Shown: positions 7,609 through 16,994, numbered from the stretch's first letter. The stretch is 64,000 nucleotides of DNA from Bacillus sp. OV322 (GCF_900112495.1 NZ_FOMA01000007.1:238212-302211), one strand, 5' to 3'. Program-made: numbers and translations. The notes: a model not told the origin generated them from the sequence alone.

Positions 7609-10332
7609 CTATTTGCCTGCATTCATCATCCATTCATATTGACGCAGCTTAACCTCAAATAATGTAATGGGATCCAGATATACTTCAGGGTTTTCTCTCA
7701 TTTTATCAAGTGCTTCCTGGCTTTCCTTGATTTCTTTATGAGAGGCGGTAACCGCTTGGTTTAGAACATTCAAAGGATATCTGAAGAAAAGGGAAATATC
7801 ACGGTCTAACGATTTTTCAAACAAATCAAACTGTGATAAGTATTTTTTAGCAATGCTCTCTGCTACATCATCATAATCCATCGTTTCAAGGAATTTCTTA
7901 TACCTTGTATACAGCGCAGCCTTATTTTGGGCAATGGCCCCTAACAGCTTGCCTGCTCCTTTAAGAAGAAGCTGTGAAGGAGTATGACGCATTAAAATAT
8001 TGACTTCATCGCTATAGACCCCGCTTGTCATCCGGTCTGCATCGCGTCTCCAGTCATCCAGAACTTTGAAATCACACTCCAGCTGAATCCGGTCATCTCC
8101 ATACAAGGTGTTAAAGCCATCTGACATTTCCTCAAGATAAAACTGGCTTTGAGAAAACTCTTCCTGCGAAACAGCAATCCAATCCTGCAGACTGCGATAA
8201 AATTTAGGAGATACCGTCTGATTAATAAATTCCTGGATTTTAGAGTTCATGGCATCATTCAAATCAATATGCACACGGCGGAAATCACTATCTTCATTTA
8301 AAAGATTCGCACACTTGCGCAGTATTTTCGGAATTTCAGTTGTCAGGTCATTTTTCACTTCTTCTTTAATTGCCCTGTAGGATGATTTAAGTATTCTCAT
8401 TTTTTCTTTTTCATTATCATGAAGCTGATTAATGGCACCATTAAGCTTTACGGCCATTTCTTCATTCCATTGGATAGAATCTATATAGCCATTCTCCATG
8501 TCTCTTCGTCTTTCCAGCAGGTCAGATAATGTTTTTCTGGTAAAGTATAAAATCCGTTCTGTCCGCTCCTCTGCCAGATTTCCCTTAGGGAATCCATAGG
8601 CAAGGAACTCTGCAAGATCATTCAGCTGTTTTTGACCCTGGTAATTTGCGGACCACGCAAAAACAGAAGCTGCAGGAAAATACTCGCGAATTCGGGCTGT
8701 GGTTTCTTCCAGTACTCGAATTGCATCTTGTTCGTTATAAATCTTCTCCATCCTGTTTAGGATAAAGTGGATGTGCTGATAAGGGGACTCTTTCTTAATA
8801 TCAAGCAAAATCGTCCGTTCTCTTTCCGTAAACGGAGCACTTGCATCAAGAACATAAAGTATTCCATCTGCGGCATGTGTGCTTTCCAGCAATTCTTCCC
8901 TTATGCCTGCCTGCCCGTTTAATACGGGTGTATCAATCAGCCCAATAGATTGGCTCTGCAGAAATTCAGAAGGGAATTTCACTTCAAATACAGAATCCCG
9001 CTGCCGCCGGCTGAGAGAGATCGCTTCTAATTCATCCAGCGGAATAATGCCGCTTGGAGATATCTCGGTGATTTGTGCTAAGTCGCTATCACTTATTGAA
9101 GTGAAAACAGATGTGTCTGGTTTTGTAATTTCTTCGCCGCTCAAAAAATTAACAAACAGCGATTTATTTGACTCTCCAGTTCCTGCAACAAGAATCTGTT
9201 GGATTTGAATATTCGATAGGAGATCTGCCATCCACTTGGTTTTCTCCCCGATTTGCAGTTCATGCCTGCTCGCCCAATGGAGGATGCTTTCAAAGAGAGC
9301 CTTACTCTCGCGAAGCGAATCCGGGTGTTTTCTTGACTTCATCAATACCGTTTCGGCGTCATGGGCCACGCTGTCTTGGATGCTGCCTTGAAAATTCTCG
9401 CTCCATGAGAGAACAGCAGCAGCTGCGAATAAGGCGTTTTGGTCTTCTGAAAGCTTCAGCCAATTCATTAATACCTGAGGAACTGTAAACTGTATGTCTT
9501 TAATCAAGTAGCTTCCGTCAATCAGCTCCAGGTATGTTCTTTGATACACTTGTGATAAATCTGTCCATGAATCAAATTGATTGATTTCAGCTTCAGATAT
9601 AAGAGAGTTAATAGATTCAAGCCATGCAAAGTACGTATCCTGTTTCCTGTATATACTCCATAGTGAGAGCACAACTTTTTCAAATCGGTTCCTGTCTGCA
9701 TCATAAAGCGATTTCAGCATAGGGATGAAATAATCAGGAGGCAGATCTTCCGTATATCCGCTGTCGATATACCCTAGAAGCACATCGAACCAATGAAGAT
9801 ATCCTGTACGCATACTTTCGCTCATCGCAAGCTCGATGCCGCTGTTCCAATCCTGCTGCTCCTCAAAAAAGGCACGCGCCACTTCAGAGACATTTGGATA
9901 ATCCGGATAAAACGAGACAACATCTTTAATTGTTTTTGAAGCCAGGTCGAATCTTTTTTCTTCTATGTATAGTGAAAAAAGCTGAAGAGCGACTTCTGCC
10001 CTTAGCACAAGATCGTCTGTTGTAATGGACTTATACTTTTCTTCAGCCATGGAAAGCATTTCAAGCTCATAATAAGCATCAGCTATATTTTTGTTTGCCC
10101 ATGAACTTAATTCAGAGTCAATGTTCTCCCATTTAAAAACTGCCGTTTCATAGTCCTTAGAATGAAAATAAACCTCCCCCTGTGCAAACCGTATGGAAGC
10201 AAGCTCCGGCACATCACTTTTTTGCCGTTCGAGATACGCCTCTCCCAAAATCTGAATGGGATGTGCTGTTTCGTTTTCCCCAATCAATGTTTCATAAAAT
10301 TTCTTATTTATTAATAAATTTTCTGAAATCAT
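7609..10332 (-). CDS. TPR plus dynamin-like GTPase-fold protein with degenerate nucleotide motifs
   Basis: 907 residues. The first 370 or so are helical repeats of TPR type (FAQGEVYFHSKDYETAVFKW and similar units). A dynamin-type G domain follows. Its P-loop is GTGESNKS at residues 384-391, where the usual Gly before Lys is Asn. The switch II motif is DTPVLNG rather than DTPG, and the base-specificity motif is NRME rather than NKxD. The rest of the protein is a long helical region with coiled-coil character, as in bacterial dynamin-like proteins, and I see no clear transmembrane segment. The start at 10332 follows GGGGGA. It may bind membranes or act as a scaffold; enzymatic GTP hydrolysis is doubtful. 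The gene stands alone between terminator and empty DNA. Confidence 0.75.
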   Translation of the reverse strand: MISENLLINKKFYETLIGENETAHPIQILGEAYLERQKSDVPELASIRFAQGEVYFHSKDYETAVFKWENIDSELSSWANKNIADAYYELEMLSMAEEKYKSITTDDLVLRAEVALQLFSLYIEEKRFDLASKTIKDVVSFYPDYPNVSEVARAFFEEQQDWNSGIELAMSESMRTGYLHWFDVLLGYIDSGYTEDLPPDYFIPMLKSLYDADRNRFEKVVLSLWSIYRKQDTYFAWLESINSLISEAEINQFDSWTDLSQVYQRTYLELIDGSYLIKDIQFTVPQVLMNWLKLSEDQNALFAAAAVLSWSENFQGSIQDSVAHDAETVLMKSRKHPDSLRESKALFESILHWASRHELQIGEKTKWMADLLSNIQIQQILVAGTGESNKSLFVNFLSGEEITKPDTSVFTSISDSDLAQITEISPSGIIPLDELEAISLSRRQRDSVFEVKFPSEFLQSQSIGLIDTPVLNGQAGIREELLESTHAADGILYVLDASAPFTERERTILLDIKKESPYQHIHFILNRMEKIYNEQDAIRVLEETTARIREYFPAASVFAWSANYQGQKQLNDLAEFLAYGFPKGNLAEERTERILYFTRKTLSDLLERRRDMENGYIDSIQWNEEMAVKLNGAINQLHDNEKEKMRILKSSYRAIKEEVKNDLTTEIPKILRKCANLLNEDSDFRRVHIDLNDAMNSKIQEFINQTVSPKFYRSLQDWIAVSQEEFSQSQFYLEEMSDGFNTLYGDDRIQLECDFKVLDDWRRDADRMTSGVYSDEVNILMRHTPSQLLLKGAGKLLGAIAQNKAALYTRYKKFLETMDYDDVAESIAKKYLSQFDLFEKSLDRDISLFFRYPLNVLNQAVTASHKEIKESQEALDKMRENPEVYLDPITLFEVKLRQYEWMMNAGK

Positions 10333-10713
10333 CTCTGTCCCCCGCCATGTTAATGTAATATATTTTCGCAGCTCCCCGCCATATACTGCAGTGAACTGTA
10401 CTTACCAATCCATTACCTTCTTTAACTGTAAGATAAACACCAATTATATGAATTAAGAAGATAAACTCCTAACATATTATTTTAGCAAAATAAACAGCTC
10501 TATAGATTTCATTTACCTTACAATTTAGCGTCAATGTTTTCCTGTAATGGAAATACACCAAATGATTTTTACACGTAAAAAGAAAAACAATAAGTTATTC
10601 GAGTAATAATATTACTACAGCGCAGGAACCCTCTTCAGGAGAATGGGCAGCAAAATTAGATGCCAAAGCAAAAGCAGGGCTAATCTTCTGTACCTTATAG
10701 AAGCGACCCTTAA
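10333..10713. other. Intergenic stretch without recognised gene
   Basis: 381 AT-rich bases upstream of the dynamin-like gene. One plus-strand frame near 10600-10690 is open and protein-like in composition, but it has no start codon or ribosome site. I see no terminator, riboswitch or repeat copy. Confidence 0.5.
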
Positions 10714-11049
10714 TCACCCTTCAACGGACTTAATGATATGCTCGTAAATTTCCCTTGATTGATTAACCATAGTTTCAGCAGCTTTTTGTGCCGCCTCTTT
10801 AGATTCATATCGCTCAGTGGACAGGAATTGGCGGCCAGCCGCTTCTTCCCATAGTGACCATTTTTTCGTTCCGGCTATCTGCGCTATGCAAATGGTGGTT
10901 TCTTCTCCATGAATGGGGACTGTTTTTCCCGCTTCTTCTTTTGTGTCAATTGCAATATTAAAGCCACCCATCTTTATAATTTCGTGATCCTTTACATGGC
11001 TGTACCTGACAATGTTTTTTTGCTTTTTCTTTTTACTATTCTTCCCCAT
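10714..11049 (-). CDS. Small basic protein of unknown function
   Basis: 111 residues. The start at 11049 is supported by AAGGAG ten bases upstream. The N-terminus is very basic (GKNSKKKKQK). The remainder looks like a small alpha/beta fold with a C-terminal amphipathic helix (KEAAQKAAETMVNQSREIYEHI). It has no signal peptide or membrane segment. I do not recognise the family. It is flanked by gene-free stretches on both sides, so it is probably transcribed alone. Confidence 0.65.
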   Translation of the reverse strand: MGKNSKKKKQKNIVRYSHVKDHEIIKMGGFNIAIDTKEEAGKTVPIHGEETTICIAQIAGTKKWSLWEEAAGRQFLSTERYESKEAAQKAAETMVNQSREIYEHIIKSVEG

Positions 11050-11276
11050 GAATTTAAAACTCCTTATTATATAGTTTGGTTCCTTCTATTTTAACAATAA
11101 GTCTTTAGAAAAGAACAAAATGAGGCTCACCACTCTCACATACCATGCTCTATTAGTATCCAAAGTGTTTGCATTTTAGCCAATTGCATTGCTTTGCCAG
11201 ACAGGCAACCCGGAATACGCCAGCCTTCTTATACTTGTAACTGCTTCAAAATATAACGTGCTATGAAAAAAGACAG

Positions 11277-11340
11277 GCTGATTTCCGTTCAAGGATACCC
11301 GCTCCAATCAACAAGACAAAACGAGGAGATCGCAAAATAA
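11277..11340 (-). repeat. Dispersed repeat, internally deleted copy G
   Basis: TGATTTCCGTTCAAGGATAC matches one edge of the repeat core. It is joined directly to CGCTCCAATCAAC, which matches the other edge, and is followed by GAGGAGATCGC, which resembles the flank in copy C. About 90 bases of the core are missing. Confidence 0.5.
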
Positions 11341-11390
11341 TAAAACACATTGGCAATAGGAGGCGGACTGCACATAAAAGTCTGATTGAA

Positions 11391-11420
11391 AAAGCCAGCC
11401 ATCGGAAATGGCTGGCTGTT
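11391..11420 (-). terminator. Terminator after TcaA-like gene
   Basis: AGCCAGCCAT (11393-11402) pairs with ATGGCTGGCT (11408-11417), followed by TTTTT on the minus strand. Confidence 0.88.
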
Positions 11421-11423
11421 CCT

Positions 11424-12557
11424 TTACAATTTACTATCCTTGCTTTTGCGGCTCCATTTCATAACAGGGGGGTCATCAATCTTCATCTCCTGCTTATGCT
11501 CCCAGTCCGTTTCTTCGGCACCAAAGGGTTCTTTGTCCTCTAGGTCATCAATAAGCCATTTTTTGTTTTCAGCGTCATATTGCAGAGAATAGCTGCGAAT
11601 TGATTTATAAGACAAATCCTGAACCCTGGCATTATTGTATTTCATGCCGCTATTATAGGAAACCAAGGCTTTCGCACTAGCGCTCCACTTATTGTCAAAA
11701 AATGAGATATCCAAATCATCTAAATTAACAACAGCCCCTAAATATTGAGAGTGTATTTCGTCCACATAATTCTTTACCAGTTCGAAATTATTCTTTAAAT
11801 AGGCGCTACCCTCTTTAATCGTATTCGTCACATTAGTCAGTTTGGAAGTATCAAAGTTTGATGTTTCATAAATGGTCAAATCCCTATTAAACTGGTCCAA
11901 TGCTCCCAGGATATCTTTTTGGACTCTTTTATCGTTCTGAACCAGCTTATCTTCATCAAGAATAACACTAACCTCTGAAGTGCCCCAGGCATCCGTCTTT
12001 TTCTTTTCTATAAATGTGCCCAGCTTATTATTTACGGTTATTACAAGCGGATAATTACCAGGAAGAACCGGACCATAAAGGCTGTCTTTCTTCTTTTCAA
12101 GTGTCATGCTTCCTTTATCTACAGCCATGCTGATCTTATCTTCTTCATTCTGTCCGGTCACCTTGATGCGGACGGTTTTAGCCTTCAATTTGTAATCATC
12201 AAAAATGCCCCATGTTTTCCCTTGCTTCACAAGGCTGATTTGCTGGCTTGCATCTGTAAAATCCTTATCCTCTGCTTGCTTGTTCAGATTATCTTTGATA
12301 GTTTCGTAGCTATCATTGTTCTTCTTCAGATAATCCGTCATCGCCTTAAGGGATCTATTGTCTAATTTAGCGCTGTTTTTGTCCGCTATAATAATGCCTT
12401 TAAGATGATCAGGCTTATTCTGCTCCACTGCAGACTCAAACTGCTCAACAATCTTTCCCGGCTTGCTGGATTGCTGTATAAAAACGACTGCAACTGCAAT
12501 AATGATAATAACCGCCGCAGCTGCTATAGCTGCAATTCCACGCTTTTTCCCCGGCAT
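11424..12557 (-). CDS. TcaA/YvbJ-like membrane-anchored envelope protein
   Basis: 377 residues from the ATG at 12557, which has AAGGAG eight bases upstream, overlapping the stop codon of the previous gene. A GTG at 12563 is in frame but too close to the ribosome site. After a basic start (PGKKRG) comes one long membrane segment (about 8-28). The extracellular part shows the repeated beta and helical units of TcaA-type proteins, including GPVLPGNYPLVITVNNKLG. The family acts at the cell envelope and has been tied to glycopeptide sensitivity in staphylococci. The N-terminal zinc ribbon found in YvbJ and TcaA is absent here. It is the second gene of a two-gene operon. Confidence 0.75.
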   Translation of the reverse strand: MPGKKRGIAAIAAAAVIIIIAVAVVFIQQSSKPGKIVEQFESAVEQNKPDHLKGIIIADKNSAKLDNRSLKAMTDYLKKNNDSYETIKDNLNKQAEDKDFTDASQQISLVKQGKTWGIFDDYKLKAKTVRIKVTGQNEEDKISMAVDKGSMTLEKKKDSLYGPVLPGNYPLVITVNNKLGTFIEKKKTDAWGTSEVSVILDEDKLVQNDKRVQKDILGALDQFNRDLTIYETSNFDTSKLTNVTNTIKEGSAYLKNNFELVKNYVDEIHSQYLGAVVNLDDLDISFFDNKWSASAKALVSYNSGMKYNNARVQDLSYKSIRSYSLQYDAENKKWLIDDLEDKEPFGAEETDWEHKQEMKIDDPPVMKWSRKSKDSKL

Positions 12558-12569
12558 GTTCACTGCTCC

Positions 12570-13637
12570 TTAATAAATATATCCTTTTGCAAATGTCCTT
12601 ACCAATGAATCGGAAAAGTCATCTGTTCTATCGACTGTCCATTTTCCATCTTTTTGTACCATTTTGACATCGACAGGGTTTTTGTTTGAGTCAATCTCGA
12701 GTGAATTAAGCACAAGATCCAGCTTAGAAAGTGCATACTGGTCACTTTTGTCAAAGTCATAGTTTCCTGTTTTGTCACGGTAATCCCTCTTGTATTTATA
12801 AACTTTGTCATAGAGATTTTCCAGGGAAACGGATGAGTAGTCTAATTTTACGATAGCTTTTCCGTTTGCAAAGCCGCTTGTTGTTGCCTTCAGTTTAGCC
12901 TTTTGAGACAATATTGATTTGAAGGTCGGATAATGTTTATCTATTTCGATATCTGAAATAGTATCACCTACAACATCCTTGACTTCATGCCTAAAAGCTT
13001 TTTGTGCTTCTTCCTGCAGAGCTGCTTTATCTGCAGTCACATATTTTTCATAATCTGCATTATCTTTGTCAAGATAAATGGTATCGATATAAGCAATTAA
13101 TGCTTTTTCAGGATCCTTGAGAGCATTAAAGCTGTCGGCGTATTTCTTTGTATCAAGATTCAGCAGGACTTCATTTGTTTTCTTTGATGAATCATTAAAG
13201 CTGGGCTTCAGGCCGATTTTATATTCCTTGTCCTTTTCTACATCAAAGAAAAAAATCATTTTCTGAACCTTCCCAGGGCCAATATCTCCGCTTGGAATAT
13301 CAGGTGTCAAGTCCAAAGTAGAGTTGACTATATGATCCTTAGGTTTTAATTGCTCATCTCCATCGTAAAATTTAACACCGCCATCAAATGCAGAAAGCGT
13401 AATGGATGATTTGGAAACATTCTTTATTTTCAAATTCACTTCTAGAATGCCGCTTTTTTTGTCACCTTCAGAAACTCCATCTTCTTTTCCCGGCAATATG
13501 TAAGAAGCACCTTCAATATCCGCTTCTATTACATCACTTTTCCCGTCTGCCTCTGCTTTTTCACCGCTCCCGCTGCATGCTGCAAGCGATAGCAGCAATG
13601 CCATGAATAACATAGTAATACTCCACTTTTTTAACAC
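12570..13637 (-). CDS. Lipoprotein, DUF4352/DUF5105-type
   Basis: 355 residues with signal peptide and lipobox SLAACSGSG (Cys at about residue 21). The N-terminal half (about 45-165) looks like an immunoglobulin-like DUF4352 domain (LEVNLKIKNVSKSSITL). The C-terminal half (about 170-350) resembles DUF5105, the domain I associate with B. subtilis YcdA-type lipoproteins. A second such set ends with KMVQKDGKWTVDR, a strand seen in NTF2-like folds. It is the first gene of an operon with the TcaA-like protein 12 bases downstream, which suggests a shared envelope role. Domain names are from memory and not searched. Confidence 0.75.
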   Translation of the reverse strand: MLKKWSITMLFMALLLSLAACSGSGEKAEADGKSDVIEADIEGASYILPGKEDGVSEGDKKSGILEVNLKIKNVSKSSITLSAFDGGVKFYDGDEQLKPKDHIVNSTLDLTPDIPSGDIGPGKVQKMIFFFDVEKDKEYKIGLKPSFNDSSKKTNEVLLNLDTKKYADSFNALKDPEKALIAYIDTIYLDKDNADYEKYVTADKAALQEEAQKAFRHEVKDVVGDTISDIEIDKHYPTFKSILSQKAKLKATTSGFANGKAIVKLDYSSVSLENLYDKVYKYKRDYRDKTGNYDFDKSDQYALSKLDLVLNSLEIDSNKNPVDVKMVQKDGKWTVDRTDDFSDSLVRTFAKGYIY

Positions 13638-13907
13638 AAGATTTCCTCCCTAAGACTAAGTTTTCAATTCCAGCCAGGGCAGCATTGAATATTCATAGAT
13701 ATGTATACCGCAGCTGGAATTCCAGTTTAAGAACCGGACAAATCTCAAATACCCTATTTAATTTTCCTTAAAACCCAAATTATTACTTTTATGTGTGATT
13801 GAGTCATTTTTTGATTCTCCATTAATAGGAAGGGTCCAATGCGTTTTTAAATCAGCCAGGCGGGAAAGAAAAGAAGTAGCAGTCAAATCTGCGGGAGGAG
13901 AATGATT

Positions 13908-14750
13908 ATGATAGGCATCCATTCAAAAGCTAATGCAAAATATCATGCTAAAAAAACCGCTCATCACATGAAACCCTGGGCGAGAAAAGCCGCCAGAGCA
14001 GGTTTTATGGCAAAGGGCACTAATTTTATCTTAGTCGGAGCATTATCTCTTCTGGCAGCATGCGGGGCTGGATCAAAAGCTAAAGGAACGAATGGGGCAA
14101 TGGCTGCTGTTGCCGCGAAGCCATATGGAGAAGTTCTTCTTTGGCTAATCGGCATTGGGTTAGCCGGATACATCCTTTGGCTTCTCATCCAAATTTTCGA
14201 ACTTCAAACGATTAAAGAGGACCCAATGAAAGGCAGCCTCAGCAAAGCTGGCAATGTAATTTCCTGTATCATCTACATCGGCTTGGCAGCAAAAGCTATT
14301 AAGCTTGCCATTCACGCTGGTCAATCCAGCAGCGCACAAAAGGCCTGGACGGCGAGAATTCTGGCACAGGATTATGGCCCCTGGCTGATCGGCTTGATTG
14401 GGGCAGGCATTATTATTTACGGAATATACTCGATTTTCTCAGGAATAAAGGGAAATTTTATGAAGCAATTCAAGCTTGAGGAAATGAGTAAAGAGGAAAT
14501 TCAGGCAACGAGAAAATCCGGACAAATCGGCATGGTTTCAAGAGGAGCAGTATTTGGTTTCCTGGGTTACTTCGTAATCAGGATGGCCATCACAAGCAAT
14601 CCGCATAATCCTACCAATTTAGATGGAGCGCTTGAGAAAATTCTGCAGCAAAGCTACGGCCCTTGGATGCTCGGAATTGTTTCTATAGGCTTTGCACTTT
14701 ATGGCATATTTCAGATATCAAAAGGAAAAAATAAACATATAAATCTTTAA
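13908..14750 (+). CDS. DUF1206 family membrane protein
   Basis: 280 residues from the ATG at 13908, which lies seven bases after GGGAGGAG; the ATG at 13902 is one base from it and unlikely. The protein is built of three copies of a two-helix unit, the DUF1206 pattern. Each copy has a conserved start (ARAGFMAKGTNFILVGALSL; the third reads VSRGAVFGFLGYFVIRMAI) and a YGPWLLGxxxxGxxxYG-type second helix. Function is unknown; in Bacillus these genes are sometimes in the general stress regulon. A GTTTTTAA...GGGAAA pair about 40-60 bases upstream could be a sigma-B-type promoter, but the match is weak. Confidence 0.82.
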   Translation: MIGIHSKANAKYHAKKTAHHMKPWARKAARAGFMAKGTNFILVGALSLLAACGAGSKAKGTNGAMAAVAAKPYGEVLLWLIGIGLAGYILWLLIQIFELQTIKEDPMKGSLSKAGNVISCIIYIGLAAKAIKLAIHAGQSSSAQKAWTARILAQDYGPWLIGLIGAGIIIYGIYSIFSGIKGNFMKQFKLEEMSKEEIQATRKSGQIGMVSRGAVFGFLGYFVIRMAITSNPHNPTNLDGALEKILQQSYGPWMLGIVSIGFALYGIFQISKGKNKHINL

Positions 14751-14839
14751 GATTATAATCTCCCCGTTTGGAATAAGGCTTTAATCAACTGTAAAATTAT
14801 GTTAACGTTATAGTATTCTTTTACACGGGGAGGAATATC

Positions 14840-15136
14840 ATGAAAGTCCTGCTTGAGATTTTAAGGATTATCATTATATTTTTATTGGGTGGAGGCCTCC
14901 TGTACGCCTTGCTGAACTCTTTCTATTCTTCGTTAGGGACAGAAAAGCCCTATGATGTTTGGTTTATATGGGCTGCAGTTTTGATTTTCTTATTCGTTTT
15001 ATACAGAAACAAACTGCAATTTACAGGATGGACATCAGGATACAGCCGCAGTAAGCTATCAAAAAAAACGACTCTTATTTCGTATGTCCTGTGTGTTCTG
15101 CTATGCATGGAACCGGTCATTGCCCGCCACTTTTAA
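14840..15136 (+). CDS. Small three-helix membrane protein, function unknown
   Basis: 98 residues, behind GGGGAGGAATATC. Three hydrophobic segments (about 4-24, 40-57 and 78-94) are joined by short loops; the second loop is basic (YSRSKLSKKT). I do not recognise the family. It lies 90 bases after the DUF1206 gene on the same strand and may be cotranscribed with it, ending at a shared terminator with uvsE. Confidence 0.65.
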   Translation: MKVLLEILRIIIIFLLGGGLLYALLNSFYSSLGTEKPYDVWFIWAAVLIFLFVLYRNKLQFTGWTSGYSRSKLSKKTTLISYVLCVLLCMEPVIARHF

Positions 15137-15143
15137 ATTCCTT

Positions 15144-15180
15144 TAAAGAGAAGAATGGCTTTTCGGGCCTTCCTCTCTTA
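15144..15180. terminator. Shared terminator, small membrane gene and uvsE
   Basis: Imperfect stem AAGAGAAGAATGGC with GCCTTCCTCTCTT, followed by ATTTTATT on the plus strand and preceded by A-rich sequence. It lies between convergent genes. Confidence 0.65.
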
Positions 15181-16149
15181 TTTTATTAAAAAGCTTCCGC
15201 CATCCACAATTTCAACCTCTTCGTAATTCCCCAGATCCTTCATTAAATGAAAAAGTGCGCCGTCCTTTTGTTTTGCCTCAATCATACAGTCAAGCTGGGG
15301 GACGCTCCCTTTTATTTTTCTCAGAAAATCCATGAACATGCCGCTGTCTACATATTCTGCATGCGCACGGAATTGACTGGGTGAACGCGGACTTGATATA
15401 TGCATCTTTGGAGGCAGTCTGGAATGGCTCCACGTGCCTATAACCCTTTCCCATTGATCCTCCCAGCTTTCATTCACATTGTGATGTGCCAGGAAATGAT
15501 GATAATCAAATGCCATGGGTATGCCCAGCTTTTCACAAAGATAAAGGGTTTCTGAAAGGCTGAAGGTTGTATCATCATTTTCAAGTATGACCATCTCCTG
15601 CAGTCTCTCTGATATGAGTCCCCAATTATGAATAAACTGTTCAAGTGCCTTTTCATGATTGTTATATCCGCCCCCCACATGCAGGACACAGCGATGCTCA
15701 GGGTCTATCCCCATACCTTTTAGCAATAGTCGGTGCATCCTCAGTGTTTTTACAGCTGACATAAGCACATTTTTATCCTCAGAATTCAATAAAACAAAAT
15801 GATCAGGATGAAAATCCACTCTAGTTTCAGGATGCTCTTCAAGAAAGCTCCGGATTTCTCTTAACTCATCCATCAGAGGATTAATATAATTCCACTCAGG
15901 TATTTCCGGGTGGTTTACAAGCGGTATGAGCTTAGAGCTTAATCGAAAAAAAGAAATATCATGTACTTGGTTATGCCTTAATAATCTCAGGCAATTGCGG
16001 AGATTAGAATTGGCGATCCTCTCAAGCTTTTTTACAGCTGCCTCTTTATTTTTGATTTTTGAAAACTGTGAAAAAGTCATGGTCTGTGAAGGGGAACAAT
16101 TTTTAACATGCATGCTCATGGCTACGTATCCTAATCGTATAAGCGTCAA
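15178..16149 (-). CDS. uvsE: UV damage endonuclease UvsE
   Basis: 323 residues from a TTG at 16149, chosen because GGAGGTG lies six bases upstream and the resulting N-terminus, TLIRLGYVAMS, is the conserved beginning of the family. The protein has the TIM-barrel metal-site pattern of UVDE enzymes: residues around RVDFHPDH, VLHVGG and VILENDD, the GIPMAFDYHHFLAH segment and KMHISS. The enzyme nicks DNA 5' of UV photoproducts and starts an alternative excision repair pathway; in bacilli it contributes to UV survival of spores. It is monocistronic and convergent with the small membrane gene. Confidence 0.93.
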   Translation of the reverse strand: MTLIRLGYVAMSMHVKNCSPSQTMTFSQFSKIKNKEAAVKKLERIANSNLRNCLRLLRHNQVHDISFFRLSSKLIPLVNHPEIPEWNYINPLMDELREIRSFLEEHPETRVDFHPDHFVLLNSEDKNVLMSAVKTLRMHRLLLKGMGIDPEHRCVLHVGGGYNNHEKALEQFIHNWGLISERLQEMVILENDDTTFSLSETLYLCEKLGIPMAFDYHHFLAHHNVNESWEDQWERVIGTWSHSRLPPKMHISSPRSPSQFRAHAEYVDSGMFMDFLRKIKGSVPQLDCMIEAKQKDGALFHLMKDLGNYEEVEIVDGGSFLIK

Positions 16150-16267
16150 TTTCTGCACCTCCAAAAACTATCATTCCCCACATCACACTAAAAAAATGAA
16201 AAATGGTCCCATTTTTCCTGGTACAGCATATCATGCAATTAAACAATATTGGTGCTGAATGCAAACA

Positions 16268-16281
16268 TGAAAGCGCTTTAT
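16268..16281. promoter_or_regulatory. Near-consensus cre-like site
   Basis: TGAAAGCGCTTTAT matches the CcpA site consensus at all but one of the strongly conserved positions. It lies between uvsE and the DUF2238 genes. A functional role is uncertain. Confidence 0.35.
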
Positions 16282-16424
16282 TTTTATTAACCTTATGTAA
16301 CCAGCGTCTTGATGATGAATTTTCTCCTCCATTTTGTTCATACAGCATGAAGTAAGTTTGCAAAAGCATGGTTTTTGCAGATTTGGAGATAATGAAAAAG
16401 AAGTCAGGATGATGGGGTGAAAGA

Positions 16425-16994
16425 GTGAAGAATAAATTGATCCTTATTTTAAGTTTGGTTTTCAGCTTATTTATGCTCATTTTGTTTATCGTTTATCTTA
16501 TAAAGGACGATTCTTCAAGGTGGCAGGTAGCTCTTGGAGGGATTGCAGTCAGCGCCCTTCCGCTCTTCATGTTTTTCGTAAAAAAAAACCCCTTTTCTAT
16601 TCTCATTTACATCAGTTATTATATTTTTCTTTTCTGCACTACCTGCCTTGGCTCAATTTTATCCTTTTATATGAAATATAAGTGGTGGGACTCCACCCTT
16701 CATTTTTATAAAGGACTGCTTATAGGGTTTATTGCAATATCCCTTTACACACTCCTTGTTCCCGTGCGGAGTCAGAGATATGTGTCTAAATGGATTCCGT
16801 TTATATTCATTTTTTCATTGGCAGTGACAGCAAGCGTCATTTGGGAGATTTATGAATTTGCAGGAGACCGTTTTTTCACCCATACCATGCAATTAGGCGG
16901 TAATCGGGATACGATGTATGATTTGCTTTGCGGTATGGCAGGAGGCCTTCTGACAGCTATTTATTTCAGCATAAAAACCAAAAAACCGGGGTGA
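16425..16994 (+). CDS. DUF2238-type membrane protein, first of tandem pair
   Basis: 189 residues from a GTG at 16425, preceded by GGGGTGA. Six hydrophobic segments. Conserved motifs include KWWDSTLHF, VIWEIYEFAGDR and GNRDTMYDLLCG, which are shared with the next gene and place both in the DUF2238 (YjdF-like) family of integral membrane proteins. Function is unknown. The stop codon nearly abuts the next gene, whose ribosome site overlaps the end of this one, so the pair is an operon. Confidence 0.78.
   Translation: MKNKLILILSLVFSLFMLILFIVYLIKDDSSRWQVALGGIAVSALPLFMFFVKKNPFSILIYISYYIFLFCTTCLGSILSFYMKYKWWDSTLHFYKGLLIGFIAISLYTLLVPVRSQRYVSKWIPFIFIFSLAVTASVIWEIYEFAGDRFFTHTMQLGGNRDTMYDLLCGMAGGLLTAIYFSIKTKKPG

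Larger units (their letters stand above)
11050..11423. other. Intergenic stretch with a deleted repeat copy
   Basis: 374 bases without a gene. The only structure seen is an internally deleted copy of the dispersed repeat at 11277-11340 and the terminator at 11391-11420. Confidence 0.55.

Noticed and set aside
10595..10690. Protein-like open frame (EPSSGEWAAKLDAKAKAG) in an intergenic gap
   Set aside because: No start codon, no ribosome site and only about 30 codons; could be a gene relic but cannot be supported.
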